From: BD2-11 sp965115885
GTDB taxonomy: Bacteria > Gemmatimonadota > Gemmatimonadetes > Longimicrobiales > Gaopeijiaceae
Assembly: GCA_965115885.1 (NCBI GenBank)
Contig: OZ220479.1
Location: forward strand, 1,860,001 to 1,924,000
Direction of reading: 5' to 3'
DNA: 64,000 bases
Position numbers and translations under genes: made by a program. This document shows positions 27,144-34,515 of the stretch, piece after piece; the first letter of the stretch is position 1; each line of letters begins with the position of its first letter. The notes beneath the pieces are model-generated. The model saw only the letters and a program-made list of their open reading frames with translations, made no database searches and was not told the origin of the DNA.

Positions 27144-28187
27144 TCAGTTCCGGGCGCGCAGGACGCGCCGCATGATCTCGAGCGCGCGATCCACGTCGGT
27201 CGCGGAGACGTCGCGGTGGGTCACGGCCCGGATCCCGTTCCCGCCCTGCGGCAGCAGGTGAAGCCCCAGCGCGTGGCACCGGAGGACGAACGCGCCCGCC
27301 GACATCGCCGTCGCCCGAAAGCGCAGGATGTTGGACTGCACGCCGTCGAGCGCGATCTCCAGGCCCTCGAGGGAGGCGACGCCCCGGGCCAGGACGCGCG
27401 CGCGGTCGAGATCGGCGCCCAACCCGTCGCGGTGACGCTCCAGCGCGTGCAGCGCGGCCGTTGCGAGGACGCCCGCCTGGCGCCAGCCGCCCCCGAACAG
27501 TTGCTTGAAGCGCCGCGCCCGCGCCACTCGCGCTTTCGAGCCCGCCAAGGCGGAGCCTGCGGGGGCGCCCAGCCCTTTGCTGAAACAGACGTTCACGGTG
27601 TCGAACGGGGCCGCGTAGCGAGCTTCCGGAACCCCGGTGGCGGCGGTGGCGTGCCAGAGACGGGCGCCGTCCAAGTGGGTGGCGAGCCCGTGTCGGCGGG
27701 CGGCGGCGCACACCTCCTCGATCCGGTCGAGCGGCCACACCGTGCCCCCGCCCCCGTTGTGGGTGTTCTCCACGCACAGCAACCGGGGCGGCGGTTCCAG
27801 GTGGACCGGATTGAACGGGTGCTCGGGCTCGATGGCTTCGTCGACGTCGGCCGCGCCGAAGAGCCCGTCCCGTCCGGGAAGCGGCTTCAGCGTCACCCCG
27901 CTGAGCGCGGCGGGCGCCCCCGACTCGTTGCGGGCGATGTGGGCGTTGCCGTCGATCAGGACCAGGTCGCCGGGTTCGGTGTGGACGCGCACCCCGATCT
28001 GGTTGGACATCGTGCCGGTGGGGACGAAGACCGCGGCCTCCTTGCCCAGCAGCTCGGCGGTGCGCGCTTCCAGAGCGTTCGCGGCGGGGTCGTCGCCGTA
28101 GACGTCGTCGCCCACCCGCGCGTCGGCCATCGCCTCCCGCATGGCCGGAGTGGGCAGGGTCACGGTGTCGCTGCGCAAATCGATCAT
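27144..28187 (-). CDS. ltaE: Low-specificity L-threonine aldolase (beta-eliminating lyase fold)
   Basis: 347 residues, fold-type I PLP enzyme. It begins MIDLRSDTVTLPTPAMREAM and GDDVYGDDP, the hallmark of threonine aldolases. The catalytic base His lies in the ENTHNGGGG region, the HLDGARLWHA motif carries the PLP-ring Asp, and Lys in CFSKGLGAPAGS binds PLP. The enzyme splits threonine or allo-threonine to glycine and acetaldehyde. It lies between the homocysteine methyltransferase gene (37 bp) and lepA (8 bp) in the same run, fitting an amino-acid/one-carbon theme. Confidence 0.94.
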   Translation of the reverse strand: MIDLRSDTVTLPTPAMREAMADARVGDDVYGDDPAANALEARTAELLGKEAAVFVPTGTMSNQIGVRVHTEPGDLVLIDGNAHIARNESGAPAALSGVTLKPLPGRDGLFGAADVDEAIEPEHPFNPVHLEPPPRLLCVENTHNGGGGTVWPLDRIEEVCAAARRHGLATHLDGARLWHATAATGVPEARYAAPFDTVNVCFSKGLGAPAGSALAGSKARVARARRFKQLFGGGWRQAGVLATAALHALERHRDGLGADLDRARVLARGVASLEGLEIALDGVQSNILRFRATAMSAGAFVLRCHALGLHLLPQGGNGIRAVTHRDVSATDVDRALEIMRRVLRARN

Positions 28188-28224
28188 GACGCGCGATACC
28201 CCGGGCGGGCCCGGGGGTGTCGCG

Positions 28225-29250
28225 TCACCGCCCGGGCGGAGCGGACGGCGACGCGACGGGCGGCGACGGGCGGGCGGAGGGCGATCCCGTCCCGCCGATC
28301 CGGCGCGCGAGCGCGCGGATCTCCTCCGGTCCCGTCCGACAGCAGCCGCCCACTCCCGCCGCGCCGAGCGCGATCCAGTCCGGCGCCCGGGCGGCGAGAT
28401 CGAACGACGCGCGTTCCCCGACCCGGCTCCACCCCCCGGTGTCGGCGTCGTACGTTTCCCCCGAGTTCGGATAGACGATCACCGGAAGATCGGTCGCGGT
28501 GCGGATGCGCTCGACGAGCTCCCCGACATGGCCGGGCGCGACGCAGTTCACCCCCACCGCCGCGACCCGCTCCGCCTCCTGACACCGGCGCGCCGCCTCC
28601 TCGACCGGCGTGCCGTCGCAGAGACGGGCGCCGTCGCCGCAGCAGAAGCTGATCCACATCCAAGCCCCCGGCGTCCCGGCCAGAATCCCCAACAGAACTT
28701 CGACCTCGAGGCCCGAAGGCACGGTCTCGCACAGGATCACGTCGGCGGCCGAGCGCGCGAAAAGCCGGAACCGACGCCGGTGGAAGTCGTCCAGGACTCC
28801 GGCGCCCACGCCGTAGCGGCCGTCGTACTCCGACCCGTCCGCGAGATGCGCTCCGTACGGACCGACGCTCGCCGCCACCAGCGGACGCGGACGCGCGCGG
28901 AGCCGCCCGGCCCCTTCCGTCCGATGCCCGTCGCGGGCCTCGACCGCCAGTGCGACCGAGCGCTTCATCAGGCTCTCCGCCTCGGAGTCTCCGAAGCCCC
29001 GCGCGCGGAAGCCGGCGAAGGTCGCCTGGTAGCTGGCGGTCGAGATGCAGTCGGCGCCCGCCTCGAGGTACTCGGCGTGGACGTCGCGGACGGCGTCGGG
29101 GTTGGCGAAGAGAAGTTCGGCGGACCAGAGTCGGGTACCCAGCCGATGCCCGCGGGCTTCGAGCGCCGTGGCCAGCCCCCCGTCGGCGACGAAGGGCGCG
29201 CCGCGCGCGAGAAACGGTCCGAGCGGCCCGGTCGAGTCCGCCCGGATCAT
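28225..29250 (-). CDS. mmuM: Homocysteine S-methyltransferase
   Basis: 341 residues of the BHMT/MmuM zinc methyltransferase family. The start FVADGGLATALEARGH, the strand DCISTASYQATFAGF and the zinc cysteines VNCVAPGHV and GAAGVGGCCRTGPEEI near the C-terminus are all present (Cys plus a Cys-Cys pair). It transfers a methyl group from S-methylmethionine or a related donor to homocysteine; in some organisms the same family acts on selenohomocysteine. The ATG overlaps the stop of the upstream selenoprotein gene (ATGA). The frame runs further upstream only as a shadow. Confidence 0.93.
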   Translation of the reverse strand: MIRADSTGPLGPFLARGAPFVADGGLATALEARGHRLGTRLWSAELLFANPDAVRDVHAEYLEAGADCISTASYQATFAGFRARGFGDSEAESLMKRSVALAVEARDGHRTEGAGRLRARPRPLVAASVGPYGAHLADGSEYDGRYGVGAGVLDDFHRRRFRLFARSAADVILCETVPSGLEVEVLLGILAGTPGAWMWISFCCGDGARLCDGTPVEEAARRCQEAERVAAVGVNCVAPGHVGELVERIRTATDLPVIVYPNSGETYDADTGGWSRVGERASFDLAARAPDWIALGAAGVGGCCRTGPEEIRALARRIGGTGSPSARPSPPVASPSAPPGR

Positions 29251-29609
29251 CCCTCCGGCCGGAGCAGCGCCGCCAGAATTTCCGCGTTGTACCCCACCAG
29301 AAGCCGATTCCCGCTGCGCAGGGCGGGCGCGCGCAACTTCCCGGAGCGGCCGCACAGAAGCGCCGTCAACTCCTCGTCGGCGGGCCGCTCGGCGGCGAGA
29401 GCGAAATGGACGACCTTTCTTCCCTTGGCGACGTAGAGGTCGTCCACGCCCTCCAGGAGGCCCAGCACCTCGCCACCCGCCAAGGGGTTGCGCGTGGCGC
29501 TCCGCAGCTCCTCGGTCGCGATCTCGTTCTGCGCAAGAAACTCTTGCGTGCGTTTGCAGCTGGTTCAGCCCGGGCGGTGATATCGCCACTCGACGGAAGA
29601 TGCGGCCAT
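29247..29609 (-). CDS. Predicted selenoprotein: Spx/ArsC-like thioredoxin-fold protein with in-frame TGA (Sec15)
   Basis: Read through the TGA at 29567-29565, one frame runs from ATG 29609, with a strong Shine-Dalgarno (AGGAGA, six bases before), to the TGA that overlaps mmuM: 120 residues. The TGA is codon 15 within RYHRPG-U-TSCKRTQEFLAQ. It lies exactly where Spx/ArsC-family proteins have the first Cys of CxxC (Spx: SCTSCRKA), and the second Cys is kept. The C-terminus (SGKLRAPALRSGNRLLVGYN) matches the family's LLRRP...LQVGYN end. A SECIS-like hairpin follows the TGA. Ordinary annotation would start at an internal codon and lose the active site. Likely a redox or arsenate/thiol reductase; partner unknown. 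Selenocysteine genes (selABCD, selC) are not in this window. Confidence 0.85.
29529..29559 (-). promoter_or_regulatory. Bacterial SECIS-like element after the in-frame TGA
   Basis: On the minus strand the RNA just after UGA forms CGCAAGA-GUU-UCUUGCG (29548 to 29532). This is a perfect seven-pair stem with a three-base loop beginning with G. The loop starts 24 bases after the UGA. A second short helix (CUGC with GCAG) can extend it below a bulge. Bacterial SECIS elements are known to need a stem-loop about 16-37 bases after UGA with a G among the first two loop bases, to bind SelB. All these features are met. Confidence 0.78.
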
Positions 29610-30015
29610 GGGTCTCTCCTGTGGGGGTGCGGCGCGAACGATCGCAGGGGTGAACCGGCATGCGTCGATGCACCCTAAACCGTTTCTCTTCATCAAGATG
29701 AATCGTGTGACCGTACAAAGTGCGGACTTTCCGCTCAGCCAAAGTCTAGCAGCCCGTGCGCCTCCCGCTCAAGCTTCCCGCCCGGATGCGGTCCCGGCCT
29801 GGGGAAATTCGAGCGGCGCGCCGAGGCTTCCCGCTCCGAAGAATCTCCGGAAACGGAGCGGGAGGATCGCGCGCCCGGCAGCCTTGCGATGCCGCTCCGG
29901 CGGTTCGAATCTTGGGACACGGCCCGGCGAGGCGCAGTCTTGCGAGTCGGGAACCGCACGCGCTCCGGGGAACACCCGCGCGGCGCGGGCGGGCTCGAAA
30001 ACCGCGGAGGCGGGG
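29610..30015. other. Divergent intergenic region with AT-richer patch and palindrome
   Basis: About 400 bp between the selenoprotein run (minus) and the TPR-like gene (plus). An AT-richer stretch near 29675-29730 includes the palindrome TTCATC-AA-GATGAA at 29689-29702, a possible operator for the minus-strand operon, about 80 bases upstream of its start. The rest shows no supported gene. A GGTTCGAATC at 29902-29911 has no tRNA around it. Confidence 0.4.
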
Positions 30016-30303
30016 ATGGTCATGATCCGATGCGCCGCGCTGGGATGTCTCCTGCTCCCGGCCGCCGGCGCCGTTGCGCAATCCATCGACGAGGCGAGGT
30101 CCGCGTACGAGGAGGGCCGTTTTCCGGAGGCGGCGGAACTCGGCGCGGCGATTCGTCTGGATCCCCGCTTGGTCGAAGCCCGCTTGGCGCTCGGCGGCTG
30201 GCACGCCGTCGGCCGAGCCGCCCGGTTGCCGATCGGCGACGCTTGCGACCGGTTCGTCCGAGGACTGGTGCTCGAGGCGATCGCGAAGCTGGAGAGCGGA
30301 TAG
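30016..30303 (+). CDS. Small exported TPR-like protein, possibly truncated
   Basis: 95 residues. ATG 30016 follows a GGAGG Shine-Dalgarno. A signal peptide (CAALGCLLLPAAGAVAQ) leads to about two TPR-like helices (EARSAYEEGRFPEAAELGAA, then LDPRLVEARLALGGW). The C-terminal part is short and shows no further repeat, so the protein may be a shortened relic of a larger TPR protein. It is 21 bp upstream of the phosphofructokinase gene and may be co-transcribed with it. Function unknown. Confidence 0.55.
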   Translation: MVMIRCAALGCLLLPAAGAVAQSIDEARSAYEEGRFPEAAELGAAIRLDPRLVEARLALGGWHAVGRAARLPIGDACDRFVRGLVLEAIAKLESG

Positions 30304-30324
30304 TCCCGGACTTTCGAGGGGAAG

Positions 30325-31407
30325 ATGCGAATCGCGATCACCACCGGCGGCGGCGACGCCCCGGGACTCAATGCGGTCATCCGCGCGACGGTGCTCGCGG
30401 CCCGAGCCCGGGGATGGGAAGCGTTCGGGATCCGAAAAGGCTATTCCGGCCTCTTTCAGGCGGGGTACGGCGGGGTGCTGGCGCTGGACGAAACGACGGT
30501 CCGCGGGATCACCCACGAGGGGGGCACGATTCTCGGAACCACCAGCCGGGGCGACCCGTTCTCGTTCCCGGCAACCGGCCCGGACGGATCGGCCCGCACG
30601 GTGGACCGCTCCGGGGAAGTCGTCGACCGGTTCCGGGAGATGGGCATCGACTGCCTGATCGCGATCGGCGGCGACGGATCGCTCCGGATCGCGCGCGATC
30701 TGGCGCGCGAAGGGCTCAACGTCATCGGCGTGCCCAAAACCATCGACAACGATTTGGACGCCACGGTGGTCACCTTCGGCTTCCACACCGCCGTCCAGAC
30801 CGCGACCGGCGCCATCGACAAGCTCCACTCCACGGCCGAGGCGCACGAACGCGTCATGGTCGTGGAGCTGATGGGACGGCACGCCGGCTGGATCGCGCTC
30901 TTCGCCGGTCTCGCCGCGGCCGCGGACGTGATTCTCATTCCGGAAATCCCCTACCGGCTCGACCACGTGATCGAGGCGGTCGAGGCCCGGTGGGCTCGGG
31001 GCCGCGAATACGCGATCGTGGTCGTGGCCGAAGGCGCTCTTCCCGTGGGCGGCGAAGCTTCCTACCTGGACGACGGGTCCGAGTCGAAGCCCCGGCTGGG
31101 AGGGGCCGCGAAGCGACTGAGCCGCCAGCTGCGGGAACGCACCCGCCACGAGATCCGCAGCCTGGTGCTGGGCCACCTGCAGCGGGGCGGCGCGCCGACC
31201 GCCTACGACCGCATCATCTCCCTGCGCTTCGGATCCGCGGCGGTCGAACTGGCGGCCGAGAGACGGTTCGGCTGCATGGTCGCCCTCGAGCCCCCCGAAG
31301 TGAAGGCGGTGCCTCTCGACGAGGCCGTCCGGCGCCTCAAGATCGTGCCCGTCGAGGGAGACGTCGTGCGAACCGCCCGGGCGCTCGGCATTTCCTTCGG
31401 CGACTGA
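30325..31407 (+). CDS. pfkA: 6-phosphofructokinase, group III type
   Basis: 360 residues. The phosphofructokinase signatures ITTGGGDAPGLNAVIRA, AIGGDGSLRIA, GVPKTIDNDLDAT, VVELMGRHAGWIAL and LVLGHLQRGGAPTAYDR are all intact. Gly118 (E. coli Gly104) favours ATP, whereas Lys138 (E. coli 124) is the residue of pyrophosphate enzymes. This G/K combination is typical of ATP-using group III enzymes, so ATP is the likely donor, though dual use is possible. It converts fructose-6-phosphate to fructose-1,6-bisphosphate in the cytosol. Confidence 0.95.
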   Translation: MRIAITTGGGDAPGLNAVIRATVLAARARGWEAFGIRKGYSGLFQAGYGGVLALDETTVRGITHEGGTILGTTSRGDPFSFPATGPDGSARTVDRSGEVVDRFREMGIDCLIAIGGDGSLRIARDLAREGLNVIGVPKTIDNDLDATVVTFGFHTAVQTATGAIDKLHSTAEAHERVMVVELMGRHAGWIALFAGLAAAADVILIPEIPYRLDHVIEAVEARWARGREYAIVVVAEGALPVGGEASYLDDGSESKPRLGGAAKRLSRQLRERTRHEIRSLVLGHLQRGGAPTAYDRIISLRFGSAAVELAAERRFGCMVALEPPEVKAVPLDEAVRRLKIVPVEGDVVRTARALGISFGD

Positions 31408-31598
31408 AGGCGACGGATCGGCCTTTTCGGTTCAAGGGGCAAGGGGAGGCGGAACGGGTCGACCGCCGCGGCGTTCCGGGCCCTGCGGTCGCGACCGCAG
31501 GAGAGAAGCCGACGACTCCCCGACAGCCCGATCCGGGGCGCGAGTCGGAAGCGGCTCCCGAAGAGCGACGTTCCCGTGCGCCACGCTCGGCCACGCTC

Positions 31599-32177
31599 GG
31601 AAACCCCGAGGTCGAACGGCGGCTCGGCGACGCCACGCGCTGGCGACGGGGAATCGACGAGCTGCGCGGCATCCTTCCGGAGTGCGGCCTCGCCGAAGAG
31701 TTCAAGCGGCGAAAGCCCCGCTACGCCCACGGCGGCGGGAACGTCCGCATCGTCCAAAACACGAAGGACTTCCTCGCCCTCATGTTTTTCAAGGGCGCCC
31801 TGCCGAAGGACCCGGACGGCGTTCTGGAACGGCAAGGACCCCGTTCGCGCGCCGGCTACCGAATGCGCTTCGCCCGCATCTCCGACGTCCGCACGGCGGA
31901 ACGCAGCATCGAAACCCTCGTCCGCGAAGCGGTGGAGGCGGAGCGAGCGGGCCTGAAGGTGGAGATGGATCCGACGGATTTCGAGCGCCCCGCCGAGCGT
32001 CTCGCCCGGTTCGGCGAAGACCCCGGCTTCGAGGCCGCGTTCGGCAGGTCGACGACCGGGCGGCAACGTCGCTGCGCCATGCACTTCTCCAGCGCCAAGC
32101 GGTCGAAAACGCGGACCGCGCGCATCGAGAGATGCAGGGACGGGATCCTCGACGGAAAAGGGATGCGGGACCGGTAG
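31599..32177 (+). CDS. YdeI/OmdA-like (DUF1801-type) protein lacking a visible start codon
   Basis: About 190 residues match the YdeI family in order: WRRGIDELRGILPECGLAEE, KPRYAHGGGNVRIVQ, FLALMFFKGALPKDPDGVL, EAERAGLKVEMDPTDFERP, and the C-terminal HFSSAKRSKTRTARIER...ILDGKGMRDR. The frame is open upstream but contains no ATG, GTG, TTG or CTG near the expected N-terminus. A GTG at 31576 lies one frame off, which suggests a frameshift or sequence error just before 31600. Coordinates give the recognisable part only. The family function is poorly known; some members relate to peptide-antibiotic stress. Confidence 0.65.
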   Translation, partial: GNPEVERRLGDATRWRRGIDELRGILPECGLAEEFKRRKPRYAHGGGNVRIVQNTKDFLALMFFKGALPKDPDGVLERQGPRSRAGYRMRFARISDVRTAERSIETLVREAVEAERAGLKVEMDPTDFERPAERLARFGEDPGFEAAFGRSTTGRQRRCAMHFSSAKRSKTRTARIERCRDGILDGKGMRDR

Positions 32178-32500
32178 AGACGGGCGGCCGCTGGAAACGC
32201 GCCCAACCTCTCCGGTTCACGGAATCGGCCTCGCGCGGAGCGACGCACCCAGACGAGGGCGAACGCGATCGCAGAGGATTTGGAGGACGCCGCCGCGGCG
32301 GCCCTCTCCGAGAGCTTTCCTCGACGGGGACGATGCCGGGAAGCGCGAGCCCCGCAAAGCGGCGCGTCCGTGGGCCGAATCCGAGGGATGCGGAAAAGCC
32401 TGCCGAGAAGGCGAGAGCCGAAGATCCCGGAGACCGGGCGAAGGCCCCGAGGCGCACGGGAACCGTACCGGTTTCCGCGGCGGCGAAGAGGATTCCGAAC
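32178..32500. other. Intergenic region, no gene seen
   Basis: 323 bp between the ends of the YdeI-like gene (plus) and the DUF1499 gene (minus). Frames are Arg/Pro/Glu-rich shadows. No hairpin or RNA was recognised. Confidence 0.4.
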
Positions 32501-32881
32501 TCACCCGGCGATCTTCGCGAGCTCCCGTCTCACCCGCTCGACCCGCCGCCGGTTGACGCCGAAATCGTAGATCCCCACCCGCGAGGCCGATCGCACGTGC
32601 ACTGCGCCGTCCGAAGGCGAGTGACGGAACTCGAGATCGTCGCAGAACCCGCTACGGGTCCGGCAGATCGCGTGCAGCCAGGTGTCCGTTGCCGCCACGA
32701 TCTCGGTGCGCGGCATGGAACCGACGACCCTCTCCAATCGGCGCAACGTGCGGCCCGGATCCCCCTCCACGGCGAAGGGCGCAACCCGGTGGATTCGCCA
32801 TCCCCCGGGCCTGCTGCTCACGCGATTGGGCAGAAGCCGACGGAGCGAACGCGTCGGCGGTCCCGTTCCGATTCCGCTCAC
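32501..32881 (-). CDS. DUF1499 family protein
   Basis: 126 residues from a likely GTG at 32881. The family order is clear: LPNRVSSRPG (normally PNCVSS, the Cys is Arg here), WRIHRVAPFAVEGDPGRTLRRLERVV, PRTEIVAATDTWLHAICRT, CDDLEFRHSPSDGAVHVRSA, and SRVGIYDFGVNRRRVERVRREL. DUF1499 proteins are small, often membrane-linked, and of unknown function. The loss of the conserved Cys and the poor upstream sequence may indicate decay. The longer frame up to 33169 is Arg-rich without motifs, so I did not use it. Confidence 0.7.
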   Translation of the reverse strand: MSGIGTGPPTRSLRRLLPNRVSSRPGGWRIHRVAPFAVEGDPGRTLRRLERVVGSMPRTEIVAATDTWLHAICRTRSGFCDDLEFRHSPSDGAVHVRSASRVGIYDFGVNRRRVERVRRELAKIAG

Positions 32882-33549
32882 GACCCGAATCCGCGACCCA
32901 CGGGCAACTCCCGCCCTGCGCTTCCCGAGCCAACGAACCCGGCCTGCTCCATCCGAGCACGCCTTTCGCACCGACCTCCAGCACTCGGCATTCCCTCGCT
33001 CCCTCCCGGACAATCGCGGATACGACGCCGCCGACCGCGAGCTCCTCCGCGGAAATCCCCGACCAGTCCGTACGCGCCGCCGAAACAACGTCCCGCGGGG
33101 CCTGCGCGCCCGTTCTCGGCCAATCGCGCCACGGAGAGCTTCCAAGACACCGGTCGACGCCACGCTCAACGGCCCTTTCGTCTACCGGCGACCGGAGGAG
33201 GCGGTTCCACCCTTCAAGCGGGACACGACTTCGTCGACTCCCGCTTCAGCGAGTTCTTCCCTCGAGGCGTGGTGGCGGAATCCGTCGCGGAGCGCGAGAG
33301 GGCGCGGGAACTCCCGCTTCGCCTCGACGACGCCGGGCTTCGGCGCCCACCGGGAGATCCGGACGGTCGGCGCGCCGACCGCGGACGACCGGAGCTTCCG
33401 GAAGGCGCGGGCGTTCGAAAGCGCGTCCGTGCGCGGGTTCGGATCCCCACCCTCGATCCGCCTCGCACGGGCGGCGCGGTCCCGACGGCATGGCATCCCT
33501 TCCCGCGGTTCTCTACACTATTGGGCTCTCCACACCGTACCGGGTCGCC
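32882..33549. other. Long intergenic region upstream of DUF58 gene
   Basis: 668 bp without a supported gene. A minus-strand frame at 33182-33496 (ending near the segment REELAEAGVDEVVSRLKGG) has somewhat protein-like composition but matches nothing I know. The promoter of the 33550-45491 housekeeping run should lie here; no clear consensus is visible. Confidence 0.35.
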
Positions 33550-34503
33550 ATGAACGAATCCAACACGTCCGCGTCCGGCGCACGCCGCGCGACCGCGCCG
33601 AGCCGGCGGCGCGCCGACTTGATGGACCCCGTCGCGCTGTCGGAGATCGGCGGGCTCGAGTTCGTCGCGCGCACGGTCGTGGAAGGCTTCTACATGGGAC
33701 TCCACCGCTCGCCGCATCGCGGGTTCTCGGCGGAGTTCGCCGAGCACCGCGCCTACCAGATCGGCGACGATCTGCGCTACATCGACTGGCGCATGTACGG
33801 GCGCTCGGACCGACTCCACGTGAAGCAGTTCGAGGAGGAGACCAACCTGCGCGCCTACCTCCTGCTCGACAACAGCCTTTCGATGGGCTGGGGGTCGGGG
33901 CCGGGGGCGTCGGCCACCAAGGCGTGGTACGCCAAGCACCTGCTGGCGTGCATCGCTCTTCTGCTCCTGAGCCAGGGAGATCTGGTCGGGTTCGCCACCT
34001 TCCACCACGAGATCCAGGCGCGTCTGGGACCCAGCGGGGGACGCAAGCAGTGGCACGAGATCGTCCGGCGCATCTCGCCCCTGGAGCCCACGGGGCTCAC
34101 GTCCCCGCACTCCGCGCTGCGGCACGTCGCCGGAGACCTGCGGCGTCGGGGTCTGGTGGTGCTCCTGTCCGACCTGCTCGTCGACCCGGAAGAGACTCGG
34201 CTGGCGCTTCGCTACCTGAAGCACTACGGCCACGAAGTTCTCGTCTTCCACGTCCTGGACCCGGGAGAGCGGGAGCTGCCCGCCGCGGGGGACGTGCGCT
34301 TCTTCGATCCCGAGAGCCGCGAGGAGCTCCGGGTCAGCGTGCCGGACATGCGGCTCGAGTACCGGGAGGCGGTGGCCAACGCGATCGCCGAGTGGGAGCG
34401 CGCCACCCGACCCTACGGAATCGACTACTGCATGGTCGAGACCGGCCAGCCCTTCTCCCTCGCCCTGCGGGCCTACCTGCGCAAGCGGCAGGGGTTGGGA
34501 TAG
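33550..34503 (+). CDS. DUF58 domain protein
   Basis: 317 residues. Typical DUF58 segments are present: GLEFVARTVVEGFYMGLHRSP, HRGFSAEFAEHRAYQIGDDLRYIDWRMYGR (family marker in two parts), DRLHVKQFEEETNL, then a vWA-like fold with LLLDNSLSMGWG and VVLLSDLL. DUF58 proteins accompany MoxR ATPases and BatA-like proteins in envelope or complex-assembly operons; no moxR lies in this window. The BatA-like gene follows 12 bp downstream. ATG 33550 fits the family N-terminus; the long upstream frame is a shadow. Confidence 0.9.
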   Translation: MNESNTSASGARRATAPSRRRADLMDPVALSEIGGLEFVARTVVEGFYMGLHRSPHRGFSAEFAEHRAYQIGDDLRYIDWRMYGRSDRLHVKQFEEETNLRAYLLLDNSLSMGWGSGPGASATKAWYAKHLLACIALLLLSQGDLVGFATFHHEIQARLGPSGGRKQWHEIVRRISPLEPTGLTSPHSALRHVAGDLRRRGLVVLLSDLLVDPEETRLALRYLKHYGHEVLVFHVLDPGERELPAAGDVRFFDPESREELRVSVPDMRLEYREAVANAIAEWERATRPYGIDYCMVETGQPFSLALRAYLRKRQGLG

Positions 34504-34515
34504 GAGTCGGACGGC

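Noticed and set aside
29247..29483. A 78-codon gene with internal start as a stand-alone protein
   Set aside because: It lacks the thioredoxin active site and a Shine-Dalgarno; the frame through TGA fits a complete family member.
29902..29911. GGTTCGAATC, a tRNA T-loop-like sequence near the selenoprotein gene (possible tRNA-Sec)
   Set aside because: Flanking bases do not form a T-stem or acceptor stem on either strand.
33182..33496. A 104-codon minus-strand frame upstream of DUF58
   Set aside because: Partly protein-like composition, but no motif, Shine-Dalgarno or neighbour support.
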